DNA from: Bacillota bacterium
GTDB lineage: Bacteria; Bacillota; Clostridia; Lachnospirales; Lachnospiraceae
NCBI GenBank assembly: GCA_023435505.1
Contig: JAEYRR010000039.1
Coordinates: 1 to 7,367 of the forward strand
Reading direction: 5' to 3'
Length of the DNA: 7,367 nucleotides
Part shown: positions 1 to 6,079 of the stretch, one piece after another
Position numbering within the stretch: position 1 is the first letter of the stretch
Layout of the letters: each line of letters begins with the position of its first letter
Notes under the pieces: model-generated
Databases searched by the model: none
The model's input: the letters and a program-made list of their open reading frames with translations, nothing else
What the model was told of the DNA's origin: nothing
Program-made: the position numbers and the translations under genes

Positions 1-596
1 AAATAATCGAGGATGATAGACGTCGTTGTGAAAAACTGACGGAACTTCTACCGAAGGCGATGATTATTCATGGAGACGGTACCGATAAAGATCTTCTTTT
101 AGAAGAAGGCATTACAGAGGCTGAATCTTTTGCTTCCTTAACAGGAATTGATGAAGAGAATATATTACTTTCCTTGTATGCAAAAAGCAAAACAGCTGGA
201 AAGGTTATTACTAAGGTAAATAGAATTGCCTTTGATGAGGTAATAAGTAACCTGAATCTTGGAAGTGTTATTTATCCCAAATATATTACGATGCAATATA
301 TACTGCAATATGTTCGCGCCATGAACAGTTCCATTGGTAGTAATGTAGAAACCTTATATAAGATTAAAAGGGATAAGGCCGAGGCTCTGGAGTTCTATGT
401 GAATGAAAACTCCAAAATAATAGGAATCCCGTTGGAAAAACTGGATCTAAAACCAAACCTGATTATCTGCTCAATAAACCGTAATAGGGAAATTATTACA
501 CCAAAGGGACAGGATTGCATCGAAAAAGGCGATCATGTAATTGTAGTTACTACCAATATAGGATTGCATGATTTAAGCGATATATTAAGGAGCTAA
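1..596 (+). CDS. trkA: Trk potassium uptake regulatory subunit TrkA (3' part, 5' end outside window)
   Basis: TrkA is the cytosolic gating subunit of the Trk K+ uptake system. It forms a ring of RCK domains under TrkH and responds to nucleotides such as NAD(H). The open frame begins at base 3 with no start codon, so the ATG at 60 is internal: the 19 codons before it continue a typical Rossmann half, IIEDDRRRCEKL, where the acidic residues after the second strand usually contact the NAD ribose. In the visible 197 residues, a GDGTD motif lies near residues 24-28, followed by the strand/helix pattern of the RCK N-lobe and a hinge to about residue 110. A TrkA_C (RCK_C) lobe covers about 118-185, with IIGIPLEKLDL and KGDHVIVVTT as its usual anchors. 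Full-length TrkA is about 450 aa with two RCK units, so this is probably the second unit (inference). The stop codon TAA overlaps the first trkH ATG by one base, so the two are co-transcribed and likely translationally coupled. Confidence 0.93.
   Translation, partial: IIEDDRRRCEKLTELLPKAMIIHGDGTDKDLLLEEGITEAESFASLTGIDEENILLSLYAKSKTAGKVITKVNRIAFDEVISNLNLGSVIYPKYITMQYILQYVRAMNSSIGSNVETLYKIKRDKAEALEFYVNENSKIIGIPLEKLDLKPNLIICSINRNREIITPKGQDCIEKGDHVIVVTTNIGLHDLSDILRS
587..592 (+). promoter_or_regulatory. Ribosome binding site of trkH, inside the end of trkA
   Basis: AAGGAG lies within the last codons of trkA. It is only 3 nt from the ATG at 596 but 6 nt from the ATG at 599, so the second ATG is the better-spaced start. 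Both are in frame and differ by one methionine. Confidence 0.7.
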
Positions 597-2065
597 TGAT
601 GAATAGAAGATTTATCAGCTATATATTAGGCTGGATATTGAATTTCCAGGGAGTATTTTTAATAGTACCTTATATATTATCTCTGGTATATAAAGAAAAA
701 AGCGGTATGGCTTGTCTTATCTCAGCGGCAATATGTTTTGCGATAGGAGGGCTTTTAACCTTTAAGAAACCAAAGGATAAATCTTTTTATGCCAAGGATG
801 GTTTTGTATGTGTGGCATTGGGATGGATTGTATTAAGTATTTCAGGAGCATTGCCATTTATTATAAGCCGGGAGATACCGGATGTATTTGATGCCTTATT
901 TGAAACAATCTCCGGATATACAACTACTGGAGCAACTGCTTTAGTTGATGTTGAAGCACTGTCAAAGTGTATGCTGTTCTGGCGTAGTTTTACTCATTGG
1001 ATTGGTGGTATGGGAATTCTGGTATTTGTTCTCTGTATTATTCCCCTGGCAGGCGGAAATGATATGCATCTAATGCATGCAGAAAGTCCGGGGCCGAGTG
1101 TTGGTAAGTTTGTTCCTAGAGTAAGACGTACAGCTCTAATCCTATATGGGATTTATTCAGCTCTGACTATAATTGAGATTATTCTGTTGTTATTTGGTGG
1201 AATGAGCCTGTTTGAAGCGGTTACGATATCCTTTGGTACGGCAGGTACCGGAGGGTATGCAATTATGAATAGTAGTTTGGCAGATTACAGTATGTATATC
1301 CAGAACGTGGTGGCTGTGTTTATGGCATTGTTTGGGATGAATTTTGCTATCTATTTCTTAATACTGATACGTAATCCTAAAAAGATTTTCAAGAATGAAG
1401 AAGTAGGTACTTATTTTGCAATTATTATCGCTTCAACCCTATTAATTGGCTTTAATGTAAGAGAATCCTTTTCTTCTATATGGGTGGCCATACAACAAGC
1501 ATTTTTCCAGGTCTCTAGTATAATAACCACGACTGGTTTTTCCACGACAGACTTCGATCTATGGCCGTCCTTCTCTAAAGCTATTTTGGTGATATTGATG
1601 TTTATTGGTGCCTGTGCCAGTAGTACCGGTGGAGGAATTAAAGTATCCCGTATCATCATCGCTTGTAAGAATGTTAAAAATGAGATTTTATCTTTTATCC
1701 ATCCAAAAAGTGTTCATGTAATTCATATGGATGGTAAAAAGGTGGATAAGAGTGTTGTGCATTCCGTCAGTGTGTACCTTGTATTGTATTTTATTATCTT
1801 TACATTCTCGGTGCTGCTGATTACGATAGAAAACTATAGCCTTGAGACGAGTTTTACTTCTGTAGCCGCAACCTTCAATAATATTGGACCAGGACTTGAT
1901 GGGGTTGGTCCTACTCAGAATTTTGGTTTTTTCTCCCCATTTTCTAAAATTGTCTTTATGTTTGATATGCTTGCAGGCAGACTGGAACTCATTCCGATGT
2001 TGATTTTATTTTCTCCATCAGTATGGAGAAGAAAACAGAAAAAAGGATTTATAAGTAAAAGATAA
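596..2065 (+). CDS. trkH: Trk potassium uptake membrane subunit TrkH
   Basis: TrkH is the integral membrane K+ translocating subunit of the Trk system, working with TrkA encoded just upstream. The 489-aa product has the normal family length and the fourfold MPM (helix-pore-helix) repeat. The four P-loop filter segments are visible: TTTGAT at 109-114, FGTAGTGG at 213-220, TTTGFST at 311-317 and NNIGPGL at 428-434, each carrying the glycine that forms one quarter of the K+ filter. ASSTGGG at 341-347 follows the third pore, the region of the intramembrane loop known in TrkH structures. GRLELIPMLILF at 461-472 is the characteristic C-terminal helix start. An RRKQKKG basic tail follows inside the cell. 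The start overlaps the trkA stop (TAATG), and a second in-frame ATG at 599 has better RBS spacing. No native terminator follows: 13 bases after the stop codon an insertion sequence begins. Confidence 0.95.
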   Translation: MMNRRFISYILGWILNFQGVFLIVPYILSLVYKEKSGMACLISAAICFAIGGLLTFKKPKDKSFYAKDGFVCVALGWIVLSISGALPFIISREIPDVFDALFETISGYTTTGATALVDVEALSKCMLFWRSFTHWIGGMGILVFVLCIIPLAGGNDMHLMHAESPGPSVGKFVPRVRRTALILYGIYSALTIIEIILLLFGGMSLFEAVTISFGTAGTGGYAIMNSSLADYSMYIQNVVAVFMALFGMNFAIYFLILIRNPKKIFKNEEVGTYFAIIIASTLLIGFNVRESFSSIWVAIQQAFFQVSSIITTTGFSTTDFDLWPSFSKAILVILMFIGACASSTGGGIKVSRIIIACKNVKNEILSFIHPKSVHVIHMDGKKVDKSVVHSVSVYLVLYFIIFTFSVLLITIENYSLETSFTSVAATFNNIGPGLDGVGPTQNFGFFSPFSKIVFMFDMLAGRLELIPMLILFSPSVWRRKQKKGFISKR

Positions 2066-2078
2066 TTTAGGTAACGGA

Positions 2079-2101
2079 GGCTGTAAAAAAACTCCCCTAA
2101 C
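2079..2101 (+). repeat. Left terminal inverted repeat of the IS
   Basis: Compared with the reverse complement of 3875-3897, 20 of 23 positions match. The outer 14 bases, GGCTGTAAAAAAAC, are identical, mismatches fall at 2093, 2094 and 2096, and the inner CTAAC matches again. Confidence 0.85.
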
Positions 2102-2103
2102 AG

Positions 2104-2140
2104 AAAAATCGCTGTAAGCATAGAGCTTACAGCGATTTTT
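2104..2140. terminator. Left subterminal hairpin of the IS (bidirectional terminator-like)
   Basis: A perfect 16-bp stem pairs AAAAATCGCTGTAAGC (2104-2119) with its reverse complement (2125-2140) around a 5-nt loop. The stem is A-rich on the left and T-rich on the right, so a U-tract follows the GC-rich core in either direction. For trkAH transcription it is the first terminator-like structure after trkH. It may also shield the transposase from read-through, because it ends one base before the transposase extended -10. Confidence 0.75.
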
Positions 2141-2149
2141 TGGTATAAT
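2141..2149 (+). promoter_or_regulatory. Extended -10 promoter of the transposase
   Basis: TGGTATAAT is a perfect TGnTATAAT extended -10 element. No good -35 hexamer exists at 16-18 bp spacing (2121-2126 is TAGAGC). Only five bases separate the -10 from the transposase ATG at 2155, so transcription would begin at or next to the start codon. Confidence 0.6.
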
Positions 2150-2154
2150 TAGTT

Positions 2155-3741
2155 ATGCGACTAACCAATTACACTAACAATTATTCTACACTAAGACAGT
2201 TAAAATTACCACTGGATTTAGAAAAACTTATAGATATTTCTGATCCAGTGTACACCTTTTGTGACGTAATGGATCACATTGACCTAACACCATACTTTGC
2301 AGAGAAAGGCTGCAAAACAGGTCGCCCAAGATGTGATGCACAGAAGTTATTAAAGGTAATACTGTTTGCATTCATGGAGCATGGAATCAGCTCATTACGA
2401 GAAATCGAAAAACTATGCCGAACTGATATCCGATACATGTATCTTCTTGATGATATGAAAGCTCCGTCCTTTGCCACTTTCGGCAACTTTATCCGAAATG
2501 AACTTAGTACATCAATTGAACAGATATTTAGCGATATTAATAATTACATATTTGAAGCTGATCATGTAGATTTGGACCACACTTACATTGATGGGACCAA
2601 GATAGAAGCCAACGCAAATCGTTACACCTGGGTATGGAAAAAGTCTTGTATCAAGAACCGTGACAAGGTGTTTGAAAAAATTTCGCTACTAATAGATGCA
2701 ATGAATTCAGACGTACTTAACTTTCAGCAAATAAGACTAGAAAAGCGTGAAAATTATGGGATAGATTATGTAGAAACACTGCTTGAGCACTATCGTCAGG
2801 CAACGAATCTTGATGTTTCAAAGTTTGTATCTGGGATAGGCCACCGGAAAAGCCTATATCAGAAGCAATACCAGGAATTGCAAGGGTATTTGGAACGATT
2901 AAAGACATACGCAAAACACATAGAGATATGTGGAGAAAGCAGAAACAGTTACGCTAAAACAGATCCTGATGCAACCTTTATGCGGATTAAGAGAGACTAT
3001 ATGGGAAATGATCAGCTTCTTCCAGCATACAACATGCAGGTTGCCATATGCGATGAATATATAGCTGTTATAGATGCAAAGCCATATGCCTCTGACATGG
3101 AGTGCTTTGTTCCACTAATGGAAAAATTCAATGATACCTATGGTCATTACCCCAAATATCCAGTTGCAGATGCTGGATATGGTTCCTATAATAATTACCT
3201 TTACTGCGAGGAACATGGTATGGAGAAGTTCATGAAATTTACTATGTTTGAAAAAGAAACAAAGAGCGAAACATATCATAATAATCCGTATCGTGCAGTG
3301 AATTTCAAAAGAGACTCACAAGGGAATCTCCTATGTCCTAACGGCAAAAAGTTCAACTATAAATATGAGAAACCTGTGCGTGGAAACAAATATGGTCGAA
3401 CAGAAGAAATCTATGAATGTGAGAACTGCGAAGGATGTCTATATAAAGCAGAATGTTGCAAGAGAACATCCGGAAACCGAAGGATACAGATAAACCGTGA
3501 ACTAACATCATTTCACCAAGAGGTCATTACGAATCTCGAATCCGTACATGGAGCATTGTTATGTATGAACAGAAGTATTCAGGCGGAAGGGACATTTGGA
3601 GTGATGAAGTGGGACAGATCTTACAAAAGACTCTTTCGAAGAGGTGAAAAAGCTGTAATTTTAGAATTTAGCTTAATTTCTTGTGGTTACAACCTTTACA
3701 AATATCACAATAAAAAGAAACGAATACAGTTAATAGCATGA
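2155..3741 (+). CDS. IS1182-family transposase (DDE type)
   Basis: This enzyme would bind the terminal repeats and catalyse strand cleavage and transfer of the IS. The 528-aa product begins MRLTNYTNNY, like other IS1182 transposases, followed by a DUF772-like N-terminal DNA-binding region (about 20-120, with GRPRCDAQKLLKVILFAFMEHG). The RNase H-like catalytic core shows the first Asp at 146 in YIDGTKIEANANRYTWVWKK, the second at 339 in VADAGYGSYNNY, and the Glu at 478 in QAEGTFGVMK. A long helical insert (about 170-260) separates the first two. A cysteine cluster, C394 with C422, C425, C428 and C434/C435, resembles the zinc-ribbon-like segment of the family. There is no frameshift or internal stop, so it is potentially active. 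It has no Shine-Dalgarno upstream; the ATG is five bases after an extended -10, pointing to a leaderless message. Family assignment is by remembered motifs, not by search. Confidence 0.9.
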   Translation: MRLTNYTNNYSTLRQLKLPLDLEKLIDISDPVYTFCDVMDHIDLTPYFAEKGCKTGRPRCDAQKLLKVILFAFMEHGISSLREIEKLCRTDIRYMYLLDDMKAPSFATFGNFIRNELSTSIEQIFSDINNYIFEADHVDLDHTYIDGTKIEANANRYTWVWKKSCIKNRDKVFEKISLLIDAMNSDVLNFQQIRLEKRENYGIDYVETLLEHYRQATNLDVSKFVSGIGHRKSLYQKQYQELQGYLERLKTYAKHIEICGESRNSYAKTDPDATFMRIKRDYMGNDQLLPAYNMQVAICDEYIAVIDAKPYASDMECFVPLMEKFNDTYGHYPKYPVADAGYGSYNNYLYCEEHGMEKFMKFTMFEKETKSETYHNNPYRAVNFKRDSQGNLLCPNGKKFNYKYEKPVRGNKYGRTEEIYECENCEGCLYKAECCKRTSGNRRIQINRELTSFHQEVITNLESVHGALLCMNRSIQAEGTFGVMKWDRSYKRLFRRGEKAVILEFSLISCGYNLYKYHNKKKRIQLIA

Positions 3742-3770
3742 GATTCAGACCAATAGTGGTAGTTAGTTAG

Positions 3771-3790
3771 CCTGTGATTGCACAGGTTTA
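3771..3790 (+). terminator. Small hairpin after the transposase
   Basis: CCTGTG (3771-3776) pairs with CACAGG (3781-3786) across an ATTG loop and is followed by TTTATT. With six base pairs and a short broken T-run it is at best a weak terminator. The stronger hairpin lies 50 bp further on. Confidence 0.35.
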
Positions 3791-3833
3791 TTAAGTGAAC
3801 CGTTTTTTAGAAGAAAAGTCTAGAAAAGACTAG

Positions 3834-3873
3834 AAATGCCACAGCAACATCAACTGATGTCGCTGTGGCATTT
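3834..3873. terminator. Right subterminal hairpin of the IS (bidirectional terminator-like)
   Basis: The arm AAATGCCACAGC (3834-3845) pairs with GCTGTGGCATTT (3862-3873). After one A-C mismatch a further 5-bp stem, ACATC/GATGT, closes an AACT loop. In the + direction a run of seven Ts comes later, at 3885-3891; in the - direction TTTCTAGTCTTTTC follows. It can end transposase transcription and, from the other side, htpG transcription entering the IS. Confidence 0.65.
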
Positions 3874-3874
3874 C

Positions 3875-3897
3875 GTTAGAGCTGTTTTTTTACAGCC
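3875..3897 (-). repeat. Right terminal inverted repeat of the IS
   Basis: Read on the - strand it starts GGCTGTAAAAAAAC and matches the left end in 20 of 23 positions. Its inner part differs from the left (CAGCTC instead of CTCCCC), which makes GCTGT...ACAGC a small palindrome inside this end only. Confidence 0.85.
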
Positions 3898-3920
3898 CCT
3901 TGTTCATTAATTATGATTGA

Positions 3921-5927
3921 TTACTTTGCTAACATATTCATAATCTCATTGCTACGCTTAATAAATTTGGTCATGGAAGCAGCATCTAATGGTTTATGAC
4001 TAATTAAAGCAAGGTCATATAACTGTTCACAGAATAAGTTCGTCTTTTCCTCATCCTTATGCTCGAATACATACTGTACTAGGGAGTTATTCGCATTTAA
4101 TATAAGAGTTTCCCCTCCATCAAACATATCAGCTCCGCCACCATACATGCTATACATTTTCATCATATCCTGCATTCTTCTTGTATCCTCAGAAAGGGTA
4201 ATCATAGAGGAAACTTCAGCATTCTTTAGCTTTTCAACCTTAACCTCTAACTTCTCCTTACCAAGTACTTTACGGAACTTCTCAGTCAAAGCTTCTGTCT
4301 TCGTCTTCAGACTTTCTTCGTCTTCTTTGGAAACCTCATCTTTGAAGTTATCGGTAACATCTGCATCTATTCTCATAAACTTGATGTCATCCTTGGCCTG
4401 CTCTAACTGGGAGATAAATGGCTGGTCAATATTATGAGTCATAATAACAGCATCCATACCATTCTCTTTAAACATATTGATATACTGACTCTGCTGTTGC
4501 TCATCTGTTACATAGTAAACCGTATCCTTAACAACTTCCTTGTCCGTCTTTTCCTCTTTGGTCTCCGTCTCTTCTGTCTTCGCTTCCTCTGATTTTGCTT
4601 CTTCTCCTGATACTTTTTTAGCAGCTTCTACATACTCAGGTAAGGTAATGTACTTGCCTTCTAGGTTTTTAAAGATGATAAAGTCCTTCATCTTGTCTCT
4701 AAATTTATCATCCTTTAAACAACCATATTTTATAAATGGATTAATGTCATCCCAGTATTTCTCATAGTTCTCACGTTCTACCTTGTACATTCCAGCTAAC
4801 TTATCCGCAACTTTCTTAGAGATATACTCGCTGATTTTCTTTACAAAACCATCATTTTGCAAAGCACTTCTGGATACGTTAAGTGGAAGATCTGGACAGT
4901 CAATTACTCCTTTTAGAAGCATTAAGAATTCAGGAATAACCTCCTTAATGTTGTCTGCAATAAACACTTGGTTGTTATATAACTTAATAGTTCCCTCAAT
5001 GGAATCATACTCTGTATTAATTTTAGGGAAATATAAAATACCTTTTAGGTTAAATGGATAATCCATATTTAGATGGATCCAGAACAAAGGCTCTTTGTAG
5101 TCATGAAACACATGGCGATAGAATTCCTTATATTCCTCTTCTGTACAATCATTTGGATGCTTTGTCCAAAGTGGAGTAGGATTATTGATTGGTTTTGGCT
5201 TCTTCTCAGACTTTTCAGTAGCCTTTCCTTCTTCGTCTACCTCTGCATCAATAACCTCATCCTCAGGCTCTTCTACAGGCTCTTCTACCTTAGCAGTTGC
5301 ATTGGTAAAATAAATTTCAACTGGCATGAAGGAACAGTATTTGTCTAATACTTCCTTTACACGATATTCATTACAGAATTCGTAGCTATCTTCATTTAAA
5401 TATAATGTAATGGTCGTACCTGTGGTTTCCTTATCGGAATCATCCATCACAAATTCAGTACCACCTTCTGATTCCCAGTATACGGCTTTGGAGCCCTCTT
5501 TGTAGGACTTGGTTTCGATCGTAACTTTATCTGCTACCATAAAGGCAGAATAAAAACCTAAACCGAAATGCCCAATAATCTGATCTTCGTTGGTCTTATC
5601 CTTATACTGAGCTAAAAATGCTTCAGCACCAGAAAAGGCAATCTGATTAATATATTCCTGAACTTCTTCAGCTGTCATACCGATTCCGTTATCAGCAAAA
5701 GAAATGGTCTTCTTTTCAGGATTCACTACCACGTCCATACGAAATGCGTGATCGTCAGGGAAGGAAACTTCTCCGATTACTTCTAATTTTTTCAGTTTTG
5801 TAATGGCGTCGCAACCATTGGATACTAATTCTCGGATAAATATATCATGGTCGCTATATAACCATTTTTTAATAATAGGAAAAATATTTTCAGAATGGAT
5901 GGATAAACTTCCTTGTTGTCTGCTCAT
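3921..5927 (-). CDS. htpG: Molecular chaperone HtpG (bacterial Hsp90)
   Basis: HtpG is a homodimeric ATP-dependent chaperone of the cytosol that remodels client proteins with the DnaK system. The 668-aa product has the GHKL ATPase domain (about 1-212): RELVSNGCDAITK with the catalytic Glu33 and the Mg-binding Asn37, DNGIGM at 79-84, the GHFGLGFYSAFMV ATP-lid segment at 119-131, and TGTTITLYL at 169-177. The middle domain (from about 250) holds LPLNVSRSALQND at 348-359 with Arg353, the family's gamma-phosphate sensor. The C-terminal dimerisation domain follows to the end. It is longer than E. coli HtpG (about 624 aa) because of an acidic/Lys linker at about 213-247 and a second EEAK/TEE-rich insert at about 440-467. 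The start has AAAGGAG seven bases upstream. A sigma-A-type promoter and a perfect CIRCE lie upstream, so it probably belongs to the HrcA heat-shock regulon. It converges on trkH with the IS in between. Confidence 0.97.
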   Translation of the reverse strand: MSRQQGSLSIHSENIFPIIKKWLYSDHDIFIRELVSNGCDAITKLKKLEVIGEVSFPDDHAFRMDVVVNPEKKTISFADNGIGMTAEEVQEYINQIAFSGAEAFLAQYKDKTNEDQIIGHFGLGFYSAFMVADKVTIETKSYKEGSKAVYWESEGGTEFVMDDSDKETTGTTITLYLNEDSYEFCNEYRVKEVLDKYCSFMPVEIYFTNATAKVEEPVEEPEDEVIDAEVDEEGKATEKSEKKPKPINNPTPLWTKHPNDCTEEEYKEFYRHVFHDYKEPLFWIHLNMDYPFNLKGILYFPKINTEYDSIEGTIKLYNNQVFIADNIKEVIPEFLMLLKGVIDCPDLPLNVSRSALQNDGFVKKISEYISKKVADKLAGMYKVERENYEKYWDDINPFIKYGCLKDDKFRDKMKDFIIFKNLEGKYITLPEYVEAAKKVSGEEAKSEEAKTEETETKEEKTDKEVVKDTVYYVTDEQQQSQYINMFKENGMDAVIMTHNIDQPFISQLEQAKDDIKFMRIDADVTDNFKDEVSKEDEESLKTKTEALTEKFRKVLGKEKLEVKVEKLKNAEVSSMITLSEDTRRMQDMMKMYSMYGGGADMFDGGETLILNANNSLVQYVFEHKDEEKTNLFCEQLYDLALISHKPLDAASMTKFIKRSNEIMNMLAK

Positions 5928-5934
5928 AAAATCG

Positions 5935-5941
5935 CTCCTTT
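5935..5941 (-). promoter_or_regulatory. Ribosome binding site of htpG
   Basis: On the - strand AAAGGAG ends seven bases before the ATG. It fixes the start at MSRQQG, which agrees with the N-terminal extent of Hsp90 proteins. Confidence 0.85.
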
Positions 5942-5958
5942 TCTTGTATTTGATGGTT

Positions 5959-5979
5959 GGAAAACACCTTCTGTTTTCC
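5959..5979 (-). promoter_or_regulatory. Stem-loop in the htpG 5' untranslated region
   Basis: GGAAAACA and TGTTTTCC form a perfect 8-bp palindrome around a 5-nt spacer. It would lie about five bases from the predicted 5' end of the htpG mRNA (near 5984), clear of the RBS. It could act as an mRNA-stabilising hairpin or as a second operator; it lacks the T-run of a terminator. Function is inference. Confidence 0.5.
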
Positions 5980-5990
5980 GGCTAACTATT

Positions 5991-6019
5991 ATAATAATAC
6001 TTCACTTATCCCTTGTCAA
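5991..6019 (-). promoter_or_regulatory. Predicted vegetative (sigma-A) promoter of htpG
   Basis: On the - strand the -35 box TTGACA (6014-6019) is perfect and is followed after 17 bp by TATTAT (5991-5996). Start of transcription is expected near 5984, giving a leader of about 57 nt. An overlapping TATAAT (5988-5993) matches better but has a 20-bp spacer. Confidence 0.75.
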
Positions 6020-6053
6020 GAAAAAATTAGCACTCAACAAGCGTGAGTGCTAA
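6020..6053 (-). promoter_or_regulatory. CIRCE operator (HrcA binding site), with adjoining T-run
   Basis: TTAGCACTC (6027-6035), a 9-bp spacer and GAGTGCTAA (6045-6053) match the CIRCE consensus in all 18 arm positions. HrcA binds this element to repress chaperone genes and releases it under heat stress. It sits just upstream of the htpG -35 box, not at the transcription start as is usual. On the - strand the palindrome is followed directly by TTTTTT (6020-6026 with one C), so it also has the form of an intrinsic terminator for the gene upstream. Confidence 0.95.
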
Positions 6054-6079
6054 TAAGAATTTTATTTATATTTGCTTAT

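Larger units (their letters stand above)
2079..3897 (+). mobile_element. IS1182-family insertion sequence, apparently complete (about 1.82 kb)
   Basis: The element is bounded by imperfect terminal inverted repeats starting GGCTGTAAAAAAAC on both sides and encodes one full-length DDE transposase. Its size (1819 bp) and single-ORF layout fit the IS1182 family. Each end carries a strong hairpin just inside the repeat. It lies between the convergent genes trkH and htpG and damages neither. I see no flanking direct repeat: the outside bases TAACGGA on the left and CCTTGTT on the right differ. The exact boundary could shift by two or three bases outward, because G2077 and C3899 also pair across a mismatch. 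I do not recognise a specific named element. Confidence 0.85.

Noticed and set aside
60..596. ATG at 60 as the start of a short TrkA-like protein
   Set aside because: The frame is open upstream to base 3 and those codons encode the expected Rossmann residues of TrkA, so the gene begins outside the window.
1411..2914. Several - strand open frames antisense to trkH and the transposase
   Set aside because: They lie entirely or mainly inside well-supported genes on the other strand and show no family features.
3810..3836. TCTAGAAAAGACTAGAAA-like short repeats after the transposase
   Set aside because: They are short, AT-rich and imperfect, with no match at the left end; probably chance.
2071..3904. 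Target-site direct duplication flanking the IS
   Set aside because: The bases outside the two terminal repeats (TAACGGA and CCTTGTT) do not match as direct repeats at any short length I tried.
4147..5348. Four + strand open frames antisense to htpG
   Set aside because: They are low-complexity Ser/Leu/Phe-rich mirror frames of a clear Hsp90 gene, without RBS or recognisable domains.
5988..5993. TATAAT as the htpG -10 box
   Set aside because: The hexamer is perfect, but the spacer to TTGACA would be 20 bp; the overlapping TATTAT gives the optimal 17 bp. Both predict nearly the same start.
6065..6070. A second htpG promoter upstream of the CIRCE (TATAAA on the - strand)
   Set aside because: It would put the CIRCE in its classic place at the transcript start, but the hexamer at the right spacing upstream is ATACAG, a poor -35. 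Kept only as an alternative.
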